A DNA stretch of 64,000 bases from Podospora comata (Eukaryota > Ascomycota > Sordariomycetes > Sordariales > Podosporaceae). The stretch lies in NCBI GenBank assembly GCA_017354895.1, contig CP071496.1:1-64000 (forward strand). The letters run 5' to 3'. Below are positions 11,665 through 24,300 of the stretch, in pieces. The position numbers and the translations under genes are program-made. The notes under the pieces were generated by a model. It was not told the origin of the DNA and ran no database searches. It was given only the letters and a program-made list of their open reading frames with translations. Within the stretch, counting starts at the first letter, position 1. Each line of letters starts with the position of its first letter.

Positions 11665-12716
11665 TGTTGGATGATCTTGATAAGTTGATAAGAGTGGTAA
11701 TTCTGGTCTTGTTTGAGTGAGAAGTTGTTGGATTACTGGAAAAGACGCCTGCCTTCTTATCTGGAACAGCCACCGCCAGAGAGTCTGTGGGAAAAGCTAC
11801 ATCATTTCACCTATCTTTGTTTGTGGGTAGATACCTAGCTAGCCATACGTCACTTGTTCCTTTGTGGTGAATCAGACCGAGATTTCCCTATCCCCTAACC
11901 CCGATCGCCGAAGTGGGACAGCCCCACTACTCCGTCCCGCAATGCAGGATCCCGCATTTAGCGCTGTGCTAAATGTTACTTTAAATTGGATTCTGCGTCC
12001 AACACGCATTGTGGTGCATCTACCCTCTACTGCCATTACGTCTGTCTAGTCTTTCAAAATGCAGGTTGAGGAACGGCAGATGCAGGGAGAGTGCAGAGAT
12101 TAACACCACTGCTCCTTGATTTCTCTTGCTAAACATCAAACAGAGCATGCCACCATAGCAGGTTTTCCAATGGCTATGATGTCAGTGGTGACTCCTGGCC
12201 AATTGCATTACACAGTTTGATAGTTTGCCGCCAGGGCGTATCGCGGCGATTGTGATGGATTGTGTATTTTTCGGATCCTGGTTTTTGACTGCCGATCAGC
12301 ATGTGGTTTCGGTGTTAGAGGTGGGCATTACTGTTGATCCTCGGCGCTCATTTTTTCGACTTAGTGTGGCTAACGATGCGGGGGTCATGTATGCAGGGTC
12401 TGATTGATGTTTTGGTCCCGTTGGCCCGTTTGCCAGCCACCTTCTTTGACAGGTCAATTCTATCCCGTCTCGAATAGTCCGAGGGTGACGCAAGAGAGGC
12501 TTCTTTAACTCCGGGTCGTTCCTGAAGATAGAGGCATCCCCTGTTAACCCCCATCCTGTTAAAAGACAGGCGAGACAAGATCAGATCGACCACATCGGTA
12601 GCACCCAGTCAAGCAATCCCGCGATCCGCTCTATCTGTACGCTTAAACCGATTCACATACGTTTTTCTTTCCCAGACACTAAGGTAGCCTTCTCTTCAAC
12701 AACAACTCGCATCAAC
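11665..12716. promoter_or_regulatory. Divergent intergenic region between the two SDR genes
   Basis: About 1.05 kb separates the two divergently transcribed dehydrogenase genes and should hold both promoters. I see no gene in it; the short open frames at 12225-12593 lack family features. There is no GACCGGA site here, unlike the other two divergent promoters of the cluster. A TACCTAGCTAGCC word of the recurring TAGGTACC type lies near 11830. Confidence 0.5.
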
Positions 12717-13574
12717 ATGGCTGTCGCAAGAAAGGTCTGGCTCATTACTGGAACCTCCTCCGGTCTAGGCCAAGCCATCGCCAGAGCCGCACTTGCTAAG
12801 GGAGATACCGTCGTCGCCACTGCTCGTGACCCCCGCAAGATCTCGGATCTCGCATCAGCGGGCGCCATCACCGAGCGACTCGATGTGACAGCTTCTGACG
12901 AGTCCCTTTCTGAGACTGTCAACCGCATCGTTTCCAAAACAGGAGCCATCGACATTCTCGTCAACAACGCCGGTTACATCCTTGCCGGGGGTATCGAAGA
13001 GGTTAGCCGTGACGAAGTGCAAGCCGAATTCAACACAAATGTCTTTGGCCAGCTAAACGTCCTTCGCGCCGTGCTCCCAGTGATGCGCAAGCAAAAGTCA
13101 GGAGTGGTTGCGAACCTTGGGAGCATTGGCGGTTGGCGTGGCACCCCTGCTGCCGGTCTATACTGTGCTTCAAAGGCGTGTGCTGCCATCATCTCTGAGT
13201 CGCTACGTGCAGAGGTGGCCCCCTTGGGTATCCAGGTGACAGTCATCGAACCTGGCTACTTCCGAACCAACTTCTTGGCCCCAGGACACAAAGTCTGGGC
13301 CAAGAACAAGATCGAGGACATCGCCCCGGTTGTGGGAGCGACGAATGACGCGTTTGAGGCATACGACCGCAAGCAGCCCGGTGACCCCGGAAAGGCCGCT
13401 CAGCTGATTGTGGAAGCCTTGACCGGAACTGGTAGGGCCCAGGGACGCTCGCTACCTGCAAGGTTCTCCGTCGGGAACGATGCTTATCAGATTGTCAGTG
13501 GTATCTTGGACAGTCAAAAGAAGGAACTGGAGGAGTGGAAGGACTTGAGCACTACCACCGATCACACAGACTAA
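12717..13574 (+). CDS. Short-chain dehydrogenase/reductase (SDR 2)
   Basis: A single-exon gene of 285 residues, a classical SDR paralogous to SDR 1. Visible motifs are TGTSSGLG (about 11-18) for nucleotide binding, NNAGY near 82, catalytic Ser in GSIGGW and the YCASK active site (about 149-153). The arrangement GxxxGxG, NNAG, Ser, YxxxK is that of the SDR family. The ATG at 12717 sits in ATCAACATGG, a good fungal start context. The enzyme probably acts on a ketone or aldehyde of the cluster product, but its real substrate cannot be read from sequence. It could also be a general detoxifying dehydrogenase that merely neighbours the cluster. Confidence 0.9.
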   Translation: MAVARKVWLITGTSSGLGQAIARAALAKGDTVVATARDPRKISDLASAGAITERLDVTASDESLSETVNRIVSKTGAIDILVNNAGYILAGGIEEVSRDEVQAEFNTNVFGQLNVLRAVLPVMRKQKSGVVANLGSIGGWRGTPAAGLYCASKACAAIISESLRAEVAPLGIQVTVIEPGYFRTNFLAPGHKVWAKNKIEDIAPVVGATNDAFEAYDRKQPGDPGKAAQLIVEALTGTGRAQGRSLPARFSVGNDAYQIVSGILDSQKKELEEWKDLSTTTDHTD

Positions 13575-14007
13575 GACGTCTTTTCTTTTGCACCATAGAG
13601 GTATTCATGGTATTCGGATATGTCGCTTCTTGGAGTTAGTGGTTACAAACCTATATCAGAGAATAAGTCAATCTAACGTTACGTCACGGGATGTATTTGC
13701 AATTGTAGCATTAAGGTTTCCTTAACCTTGTTAAGATAACGAAGGGGCAGAAAAGACCTCTTCTACTTTCTTTTCTTGAACTAGAATTGGCAAAGAAAGT
13801 CAGGGTATTGATCTTTCGTCTTGTTACGACGGTTTGCTAGGTACCTTAGCTAAGGTACTTTGAATTCTGGTTCCAACACTGGGCAATTCATCCACTCAAG
13901 AAAAAAAAGAAACAAAAAGCCAATACATCCATTTGCAGAGCCCCAAGCCAAGATTGAGATCCGCCTTCTAAGTAGATACCTATCTCACCCTTCTATGCGT
14001 ACAAGTA
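13575..14007. other. Intergenic, convergent gene ends
   Basis: This lies between the 3' ends of SDR 2 and the NRPS-like reductase gene. It contains the perfect 18-bp palindrome GTACCTTAGCTAAGGTAC at 13841-13858. No gene is seen. Confidence 0.5.
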
Positions 14008-17000
14008 TCACTCAAGAAACCCCGTCGCTTTCCATTTTCTTACATATCCTTCGACCACCTCTTTCGCAACCCCGCTTTCACTCTCCAGTGTCTTAGACAC
14101 TGGTCTAGACAGTTTGGTGTCCAAAACAATCTGTCCTTGGCCCAAGACCCGAAAGTCTTGTTCAAAAAAGTCTTTGAGGGAAGCACTGATTGCACCAGAC
14201 TTTGTCGCAAGAACCAACCACTCTTCAAACGGCACAAGTGTTCCGTCTACTCGACTTGGCTGTATATCCATCTCTCGCCCCATGATTGCAATGATGTCTC
14301 TCATCGGCTGCCTGATCGGGTTTTCGAGATGCAGAAACGGTGGCAAGACTTGCGGCGACAGCAGCATCTCAGTAAGGGCTTGGGCTGCATGGTCTACTGG
14401 CAACCATGATACAGTCTAGATATGTTGTGTAAGTAATTGTACGGATTTTAAATCCAATATAAAAGACTTACCCCCTCCAAGTCCGGCCAGACCCCCAGCT
14501 TCTGGCAGGCCTTCACCAACACCGGCATGTGCTCCCCAGTCTTCCAAAGCCCACCACCCTTCTTGTCTGTATCTGCTGGCCCTGACAGCTGCCCGATCCT
14601 GACAGTTACACTCTCGGCCTTATCGCCCTGTGACTTGAATACTTCGGCAGCCTCTTTCATTACGCTTTCGCAAACCCACTTTGCCTCGGCATACCCCATT
14701 TTGACCGGCGCGTCTGCTTCGACAGGGCCTTCCGGCACCGGTCCATCGCCATCGAAATAACGCACAGCGGCAATCGAAGAGGCAAAGACCATACGCACCC
14801 CAACATCTGGTCGAAGGGAAGATGCCTTTTGGCAAAGCGACAAGAGGTCGCAGAGGAGGTCAAGATGCGTACGGAAGGAAGGCAGTGTGAGCTGAAAGTC
14901 CATGGGCCAGGCGAGATGGAGGATATGGGTAACTTCCGATGCGAGAGAATCCAGGGAAAGGTGGGTTTTGCTGTCAGAGTCGAGAAAGGTGATCTTGGAC
15001 CAAGATGCTTCCGGGAGAGGGGGGAGACCAGCTGACGAGATGGTTTGCGTTTGGTAGCTTTTCCGAGGGTCGCCCGTAAGGGGAGACACAGAAGCTGCTG
15101 CTCGAGAGCCGCGCATTAAACAGATTATTTTTGTTACCGATGAAAAAGAAGACAAACGGGACAGAACATGGGCGCCAAGGCTACCGGTGCTGCCTGTCAT
15201 CACGACAACGAGTGGGTTGGTGGTAGACGGCCGGGAAGAATCGAGTCGTTGAATGTACTCATCCGCCAAAGCCTTCATCGCATCCGTTCGACTATTGGGC
15301 TGCTGGAGAGATTCAGTTGACTCGCCCTCCACCAATAGCGTTCTGATGGCATGAGAAAGCAGGCTCAATGTTGGGCGACGATACACAAACTCGGCCGTCA
15401 AGCTTTCTTCCTGGCAGTTGCCAGATCGTCTGAGGGAAGATGTGATCTTCCTTGCAAGCTTCAGGCTCTGTAACGAGTCCAAACCTCGTTCGAAAAAGTC
15501 ATCCTCGCTCCCTAAACTGCCTGCCTTGAACGACGGACTGACCACGTCTCTCAAGAGCATTCTGAGGACATCTTCGACGTTGTCGACATCGAAAACCGCT
15601 CCATCGTCGCTTGATCCCTCTGCATCGATAGCCTGGTAGGCTGCATCAATTTCCGCTCTGAACATTTCCGCCGTCTCCCTACGCATAACGCTGCCTTTAT
15701 CTGACCTGGGTATGGTTTTGCCGTCTGTGACAAATATGATGGCATGTTTGGAGCTCACTCTTGCATGAGCATCCAGCGTCTCATTTGCTTCCAGAACCAG
15801 CGCCCAGATCTGCTCTCTCAGCACTTCCAGGTCTGTGGTGGCAGAAGGAGAGGGCTCAACTAGAACCGCCATTTCGAATCGACCCTGGCCGACACAGACA
15901 GCCGTCTTGACATTTGCATCACCAGTCAGAAGGTCCTCCAACGTCCTCGGCATAATCTTCTCTCCAGTTTTCAATACAATAACATCGTCCACTCTCCCCA
16001 ACACTCTTACTTCCATGCCCTCCGCGGCATCGCAATCAGGATTTAACTGCATGTCATCTTGGATCTCAAAGTGCTTTCCTCCCCATCCACAGGGATACCC
16101 AATCAGCCGATATGACTTTGCAGCTGGAGAAGCGGGACGCAACTCCAGCCCCAAGTCAGATCTCAGCCTCAAATACCGGTGGTTGTATCCAGTTCCCGGA
16201 GTGGGACAAAAGATGGGCGCAATGGCGCCTATTTCCGTGACACCATAGTGATTCAGCAACCTAACACCCTTTTCGACCAGGCTGTTGGCAACGTCAGGGC
16301 TCATTGCCCCACCCCCTACAGCGACAAATTCCATCTTTCTCAGCAGCGAGAAGGCAGTGCTTTGTTCCTCGACGGATGGCAAAGAGAAAATATCCTGCAA
16401 AATTGAAGGGACGCTCATCAGCGACCTTGCTTTGGACGCTTGAAGGATCTCCAGAGTCGACTTTGCAGCGGGGATGATGGAAGAGGGCGGCAGACAACAT
16501 GTCAATCCCACCGAGAGCGAGAGGGCAGGTGCTAGAAGTCCGAAACCGTGGTACAAGGGTAATGTCGAGAGGTTGACCCAGGAGGGAACTTCCGAAGACG
16601 GGAACTGATGACATGCGGCATATCCCAGCAGGTAACGGTGAGGAACGGGGATGGGCTTTGGCAGTCCGGTGGTGCCTGATGAGTGCAGTATCAGGGCTGT
16701 GTGGCCCAGCTTGGATTCATCACCCACTTCGGGGACAGGTGTCTTGGTATCGCCGTTGCTGTCCAGAAAGGCTTTATAAGGCTCAGTGGTGATGATCTTG
16801 GCAGTTGATGGCCCGCGTGCAATTTCGGAGCTGATTACTTCCGTGCGTTGTGACACGAGGAGAGTGCCCGCATTGGTCTTTTGGAGCAGATGTAAAATGC
16901 TGTGGGCTCCGAGCCTTGCCGATAGAAGAAGAGCGGGGATATTGAGACTCAACAAAGCGCTGAGGTAAATAAACAAGCCGATGTCGCTCTCCATGTAAAG

Positions 17001-17336
17001 AGCCACCGGGCGGGCTTTGCTGGAACTTCTGTCGGCATGACCAGTTTGGAGCGAGGCACGAAGCCACTCTGCGCATGCCCCAATGGATCTGTCCAGCTGC
17101 GCAAACGTGACTGGTTGAATGATGTATGACTGCCTCTCCCTGTTGCTGTTGCTCTCTCGACGATGACATTCGACCTGGTGGCTGAAGATGTGATTTGGGT
17201 TGTTGATGGCGTTGAATGCAATGAGCCCCGGCAGTGAGGAGATCTCATCCGGTTTGGCCGGCTTACCACCTCTTCTTTCTGGTGGAAGCGGGCTAAAGGC
17301 AGGCCTGACAAACTCTCTCTCTTCAAAGATTCCCAT
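14008..17336 (-). CDS. NRPS-like carboxylic acid reductase (A-T-R)
   Basis: Two exons, 17336-14472 and 14415-14008, with a 56-bp intron (14416-14471, GTAAGT...TAG) joined in phase 0, give 1090 residues. An adenylation domain (about 1-560) carries the phosphate-binding loop HSSGTTGLPKP near residue 220. A thiolation domain has the phosphopantetheine serine in FERGLDSLQS near 619. A C-terminal thioester-reductase domain begins with MTGSTGSLGAH near 712 and has a YAEAK Tyr/Lys pair. The family activates a carboxylic acid with ATP, loads it as a thioester and reduces it with NADPH to the aldehyde. No condensation domain is present, so it should not make peptide bonds. It is divergent from the PKS gene with about 1 kb between them, so co-regulation is likely. 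The expected substrate is the aromatic acid released by the PKS (inference). Confidence 0.92.
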
Positions 17337-17567
17337 AGTTGACTAGGTAGTTGCGCGTTGATCTAGGTCTTTGTGAGGCGGTGATGGGATACAAAAATAA
17401 AGGACGAGTGACTGGATGGCAAAAGTCCTGTTTAGACCATGGTTTGATTCGACGAGAATCCCACATTATGAACCAAGTGGTAAACTACTGTTGCAACTCC
17501 GCAGAATGCTATTTGCGGAACTAAAACGCTCGGGCTTTGCTGTCGCCACTTTGCGGCGTGGTTGACA

Positions 17568-17575
17568 GACCGGAG
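17568..17575 (+). promoter_or_regulatory. Candidate pathway-regulator site GACCGGAG, copy 1
   Basis: Exact GACCGGAG, shared with a second copy 41 bp downstream and three copies in the 31.6-kb divergent promoter. A CGG-containing core fits a Zn2Cys6 regulator. This is inferred from repetition only. Confidence 0.4.
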
Positions 17576-17615
17576 TAGAGCCCACACAAGATCGTCACGA
17601 CATCGGCTTTTCGGG

Positions 17616-17623
17616 GACCGGAG
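17616..17623 (+). promoter_or_regulatory. Candidate pathway-regulator site GACCGGAG, copy 2
   Basis: Exact GACCGGAG in the same orientation as copy 1, between the PKS and the NRPS-like gene. Confidence 0.4.
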
Positions 17624-18385
17624 CCTGCCACAGTCACTTATAAAGAACAGATTTGACGGCGATAGCGAGATATTTGGAAAAGCCATGTCTTTACCTCCGA
17701 CCACGTCATATAGTCCAAAAAGGAAGGAGAGCCAAGATTGGGGGTTTAATGTGGGCTGCAGGGACCAGTGTAGTCAGGTCAGGCATACATGCAACCCGTC
17801 ATGTAAACAATGAGGTCAAGCGGCAAAGTCGCATGTAGTGCAACTATCTTGGCAAAGCTTGACCTGTTGTCCAAAGGAACAGTTGAGAGTGCTTCAACGA
17901 GGATGTGGAAAATGAGGGATGAGATGGAAAAGTCTGTTCTCCTCGTTGTCCTTGTCTGGAGCAACAATCTGATAGTCATGAGGTCTCAGGTCAGAGCCTC
18001 TGGAATTTATCATCTCTTTCTTGTTGGGAGCGTGAAGTGCTAACCTTTGACTATCGGCCAACCGTTTTTTTGGCCGCCGAGTAGTGGCATTTGACTGGAA
18101 TGGGTCACATTCACATGGTGGTATGGATGGCCAGGGCCAGTTGCCCGCCATTTTCTGGAGTGGAGTACTCCCTCCTTTGGTAAAGCAGGATACCTTAAAG
18201 TCTGGCCTCTTTCCTGCTTTTTCGACTTGCTTCTCCTCACACACACACACATCAACTGCACTCAAAAAGGGAGCATCTCTTTAGCCTTTTGCACTTGTTC
18301 TTTCAACATAGACTTAAAAGTATCTCGAGTTGTTCGCACAGCTGCCCTACCAACTTCGACAATCACCCATACAGTCTACCTTAAC

Positions 18386-21300
18386 ATGGCCGACGTACTG
18401 CTCTTCCCCGGCCAGGGGTCGACCTCACACTTTTCAGACCACGGAACTATCCATCAAATCCTGGACCAGCTTGGACAAGAGCAAGCCGTCTTTGATGGTT
18501 TTGTCCAAAGCTGCAAAGATCACTTCCAAGAGGAATACAACGCCCTTTCTCCAGAAGATCAATCATCAATTGGGAATCCTCAGGATATCACCGACTTTGT
18601 CCAAGACAGCAAAACATTCCTCACACCACCACCAGCCCTGCAGTCTCACCCTATCTTTGAGACAACCACATTGTTCATTAGACAGGTCTTGGAACTGATG
18701 TTATACCAGTCCCGAAGTGACGGGTCAGATCAGCCAGTTGAAACAGCAGGCGTCTGCACAGGTGTCTTACCCGCTGCCCTTGCTGCATCTTACCCATCCT
18801 ACCTGTCCCCGCAGTTCGTCCGGGCAGCGGTCCAGTCTTATCGACTTGCCTTTTGGATCGGTCTTAGAGTGTCTCAATTTTGCAGCAAAGCAGCTGCTGA
18901 TACATGGCGCGATCTTCCATGGGCATTAAGTATTTTCGGCTTGCCTGTTGACCAGGTAGAGAGGACACTCACCCAATACATTGACGAGATGGTATGGTAC
19001 CTGATATCCAATGATCCTTACCTGGGTAGCAACTACTGACAAGTGATGTATTTGTTTTTCAGAGCACTACGCCGACTCCTCGGATCTCTGCAGTCTTTGC
19101 TGCCGACAACATTTCCCTTTCTGGTAGCGGCCCTTCGCTATCACAGTTCAAGACCATTGCAGCCTCACAGCATCCCTCAGCACATTTCCGATCACCTCAC
19201 GTGCATGGTTACTACCACGGTGGCGCTGAGAGCGTTTGTCTGGTGAACCAAGTACTCCAGGACGTCCAAACAAGAGAGATCACCTTCCCTACCTGGCAAT
19301 GCCTTCAAATTCCCCTTCGGTCCGTCGCTACCGGACAGTTACTTGATCCTATTGCCGCGGCCGCCAGCGGCTCCTCTCTTCTCGAAGTTGTCCTCCATAG
19401 CGTCTTTGTCGAAACTGTCGGATGGCTATACACAATCGGCTCTTTGACCCAATCACTCAGAGAAGGACTGGACAAGGATCCAGACACTCAATACAGGGTC
19501 ATCGGCATGGGTCCTAACGCCGGCTCCTTGGTGAGAGACTTGAGAACGAGCATGCTAACTTCAAAAGTAAGCATCATCGAATCTTTTGGAGACTTTGCAC
19601 TCAACAGCCCCCCCGAATCCTATGCCATTGTTGGGTTGTCTGTCAACTACCCAAAGGGAAATGGCCTGGATGAGTTTTGGGAGACACTGATGAGAGGAGA
19701 ATCCACTCTCTCTACTGTAAGTCAACAGCAATGATTGTGCACATGGCCTCGGCGCTAACATGAGACCAGATTCCTGACAATCGTTTCGACATCACCAGCT
19801 ATGGAAATAAGAATGACGGTAAAGGGAAGCCAAAACCTACACCCAACCATGGAAACTTTTTGGATGACGCATTCAAGTTTGACGCCGCCTACTTCAACAT
19901 CTCACCAAGGGAGGCAAAGTGCATGGACCCCCAACAGCGCCTTCTTCTTCATGTTGCAGCAGGAGCTTTGGAAGATGCTGGCTACAGCCCCAACTCGACA
20001 CCGACGTTCATCAAGGACAAGTTTGGTGTTTTTGTTGGTGTGGCTACAGGAGACTATGTTGACAATCTGAGGGAGGACATCGATGTTTACTACAGTCCTG
20101 GAACGCTCCGCGCCTTCCTAAGCGGCCGCATTTCTTATGCGCTAGGCCTCAAGGGACCATCGATAGTGTTCGACACGGCTTGCTCTTCATCCACGGTCGC
20201 ACTGCACCACGCGTGCCAGTCTCTCAAGTCAGGGGAGTGCACGGTTGCCCTGGCGGGTGGCATAAATGTAATGTCGAGTCCCTACATGCACTTGGGGTTG
20301 TCTCGTGCACACTTCCTGTCACCCACGGGTCAGTGCAAGCCTTTCGATGTTTCGGCGGATGGATACTGCCGAGCAGAAGGAGCTGGCCTAGTGGTCGTCA
20401 AGAAACTCTCGGATGCTATTCGTGAAGGGGACCACATCCACGGCGTTATTCGTGGAATGGGTCTCAACCAGTGCGGCACCGCCAAATCCATCACCCATCC
20501 TGACGCTGCTACTCAGGCCGAGCTATTCAACGAAGTCCTCTCTCGCAACCACATCGACCCAGACAGCATCTCACTGGTAGAGACTCACGGCACCGGAACA
20601 CAAGCAGGGGACTTTGCCGAGATTACGAGTCTACAGTCCACCTTTGGCATGAGAGCTCCTGATAACCCCCTATACATCTCCAGTGTGAAGGGAAATATTG
20701 GTCATGCGGAAGCGGCATCAGGACTTGCTGGTCTGACCAAGTTGCTGCTTGCCATGAGGGAGAAGAAGCTGCCACCACAGGCATCTTTCAAGACACTCAA
20801 CCCTCGGCTCAAGAGCATCCGGGAGCATAACATTGTCATCCCCACCGTTCTGACCGATTGGACCACGAGAGACAAGACCCCAAGACGGGCACTCCTCAAC
20901 AACTTTGGTGCTGCAGGCTCCAATGCCGCGCTGGTACTTGAGGAATACACCGGCAGCACCCAGAAGCCGGTGAAGGCCGGTCGGAATAAAGCCGAGAAGG
21001 TGTCTAGATCGTCTCATATCCTCAACATCTCGGCCAAAACTCCGGCTGCACTAGAACATCTCAGACAAGAGTACATCAGCTACATCAAGACATACCCCAA
21101 TGTCAAGATAGAGGATCTGTGCTACACAGCCACCGCACGGAAGAGAAATGAAGGATACGCCCACAGAATCTCCGTCCTTGGCTCCAACGTGCAGCAGCTC
21201 GAGTCGCAGCTGAGACAGGAAGCGGTCACCCAGGTCGCCAATCTCAAGGTTGCCGCTCACCGAAAGACTTTGTTTGTGTTTTCTGGTCAGGGTGGCATCT

Positions 21301-24300
21301 ACGCCGGCATGGGTGGTGAGCTTCTACTGACTTCGCCACGATTCAGATCTGCAGTGGAGAGGTGTGATGGAATTCTTACCGCAAATGGTTTCCCTGCTGT
21401 CTCGTCGTACCTCTTGGACTCGGAGAGCTGGAGAGCAGAACCCAAACCTGTGGTGGAACAAAGCGCCTGTTTTGTTATCGAGTACGCGCTGGCTCAGATG
21501 TTTATTCACTGGGGCCTCAAGCCGGATGTTGTCGTTGGGCACAGTATCGGAGAATACGCTGCTCTCGTGACAGCGGGCGCCCTGACTCTGGAGGATGGCC
21601 TTTTGTTTGTTGCCAAGCGCGCCAGTTTGATGACAGCCAAATGCCCAGCTGCTTCGTCCGGGATGATGGCCTGCGCATTGCCGGCGCGTGAGATAGAGTG
21701 TCTCCTCTCACAACACGGGTTTCCAGCTCTTAGTGTCGCCTGCGAGAACAGCCCAAAAGATTCTGTGGTTGCAGGGTCTCTCGATGAACTCACCAGATTC
21801 GGTGAGCTTGCAAGGGCCAACAAAATCAAGAATAAGTTGCTCGAAGTGGCCTACGGCTTTCATTCTCCTGCCATGGACCCCATTTTGGAGGAGATTGAAG
21901 CACATGCCGCGACTCTACGCCCCTGTCTGAGAGCAGAAGGTGCCGTCGACGTTGGCTTGAGCACTTATGGCAGACTCTTGGAGGCAGGGGAGCAGATCAC
22001 ATCTGCCTATTTTGCCAAGCAGACCAGGGGTACAGTGCAGTTCTCAGGTCACACAGCAATTGGCGACAAAGCTGAACGGTAACAACGTGACGGTCCTTGA
22101 AGCCGGGTCATCTCCCATCACGCTCCCCATGGTGAAGGCAGCCTTCGACCCAAGCACGTCCCTTCTCATTCCTTCTCTGCGTCCAAAGGATAAGCCATGG
22201 GTGGCACTGTGCACCATGTTGCGAACGCTCTTTCTCCACGGTGTGCCTGTCAAATGGAGAGAGGTATACGACACTTCTAGCAGGATGTTGTACCCCTTCC
22301 CACAGTATCCGCTCTATGGCGCCGAGTTTCTCATTCCGTTTCGAGAGCTTAAGAATGAAGTCGAGCTGGAGGGCTCTCTCCCGGCTTCGCCAGAGCCCTT
22401 GTTCGAGTTTCTCACTTCTAGGGGGTCATCGCCCCCAGACAAGCCAGAAGTCACGACGTTTTCAACCCCGGTCAAGCAATTGGCGCCATTCATCAAGGCC
22501 CACGCAGTAGGAAACACTCCTCTGTGTCCCGCCTCGGTCTTCATGGAGTATGCGCTAGAGGGTGCTGTGGTGACGGACGATTCCCTTGCCAAAGCAACCA
22601 TAGCTATGGAGGATATCACTTTCGACAAGCCTCTTGTATACGACGACAACTCGCCACCTTCGGACCTGCAGCTGCAGCTAGATCGCTCTCAGCAAGAGGG
22701 ACAGATTTTCAGTTTCATGAGCGGAGCAAACCATGTTCACTGCTCTGGCACCCTTCGGCAAGCTTCGACCAAGTTTGTTTCGACCATCTTCTCACGCAAG
22801 GAAGCTTTTGTGAGACGTCAGAAGATGACTTCGTTCGAGTTTGGCGGCCGAGAGAATGCTAACTCCTTTTCCTCGCGTACCATCTACGAGCTCATCTTCC
22901 CGCGTGTCGTCGCCTATTCAGAGCCTTTCCTCACTTTGGACCGCCTTACGGTGAGCTCTACGGGTTTGGAAGGCTTTGGGCAGTTCCGTGTGAGTGGCCT
23001 ATCACTCCAGGGCAGCTTTGTCTGTGCGCCCGCCTTCATCGATACCATGCTCCACGCCGCTGGGTTTATCGCCAACATCAAGGTCAATGACCAAACGGCA
23101 TGCATCTGCACAAAGGTTGACCTGGCCATCTTACCAGAAGACAGCAACGATGTGTACGAGCGGGACCTGGACATTTACTGCAGTCTTGTGGACTTGGATG
23201 ATGCCATTGTGGCAGATGCCTACGTGATGACAGAAGATGGCAAGGTGGTGAGTTGCGTGGAGGGCATGTCGTTCCGAAAGATCAACAAGGCTGGCTTCAA
23301 AGCAAGCCTAGCGAGGGCGGCAGGCAAGTCTGCTCCTGCAACGTCCAAGCGGGTAGCTGCTCCAGTTCCGGCCAAGAGAGCACCTGGTCAGAAGCAGGAG
23401 CATGCTGCACGAGTTGAGCAGACACAGCAGTCGCCCGACATTGAACAGACCGTTATGGCAATGATCAAAGAAGTCTGTGGGGCTGGCGATGACACCCGGA
23501 TGAGTACTACTCTTTCGGAGATGGGCGTTGACAGTCTCCTGTTCATCGAGCTGGCCGACGCCATCAGGCGTCAGCTTCCCTCTCTCCAAATCTCAACACA
23601 TGAACTCGAGGCTTGCAATGCAGTGGGAGATCTGATGAACGTCATCAAGAAGGCTTCTGCCTCCGGTGTCACGACGACGCACTCCTCGCCCTCCGTGTCC
23701 GAAGATGGCAGGGCGACCTTCTCTGACGCCTCCACGGGTTCCATCTCTACGCCTGTCACACCTCCTGACGGCGAAGAGACCAGCATCAAAGATCTCTTGG
23801 AAGATATCTGCGGACTGGATATCGCGGGGGTGGACAAGACAGCCCCACTGTCTACTCTCGGGATTGACTCGTTGCTCTCTATTGAGCTGCAAGAGGAACT
23901 ACAATCCCGTCTTGGTCTTACCATCGACAACGGCCATGAAGGCATATCCGAGCTGAGAGTTGTCGACTTGGAGGTGCTGTATGCCAAGAAGCTTGCATCT
24001 CATCGTAGCCAGGGGCAGCTTCAGGGATTGGGTATTCAGCACACCACCGGGACCACCCCACCCCCCCATCCTTCCCAACGTGGTTTGGAGTCGGCCAATG
24101 ACAGTGACTTCCCCACTCAACTGCAGACACAACAGTCGGATTCTCCCAAAGCCCCGTTGTATCTGTTCCATGATGGCAGCGGGTTGAGTAGCATGTACCG
24201 CCACCTCCACAGTCTGAACCGCAACATCTACGGGATTTACAGTATCGACGGCTCATATCCCGCAGAGAAACAGGCAAAGACAATACAAGAGCTCGCAACG

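Larger units (their letters stand above)
17337..18385. promoter_or_regulatory. Divergent promoter, NRPS-like reductase and PKS
   Basis: About 1.05 kb separates the two start codons. It carries two exact GACCGGAG sites (17568-17575 and 17616-17623) and a (CA)n run near 18239-18251 close to the PKS start. No gene is recognisable. Confidence 0.6.

Noticed and set aside
11302-11688. 128-residue plus-strand frame
   Set aside because: Antisense shadow of the first SDR gene.
22030-22082. A short intron as cause of the PKS frame change
   Set aside because: GT...AG pairs near the site span only 9-18 bases; longer ones would remove conserved MAT residues.
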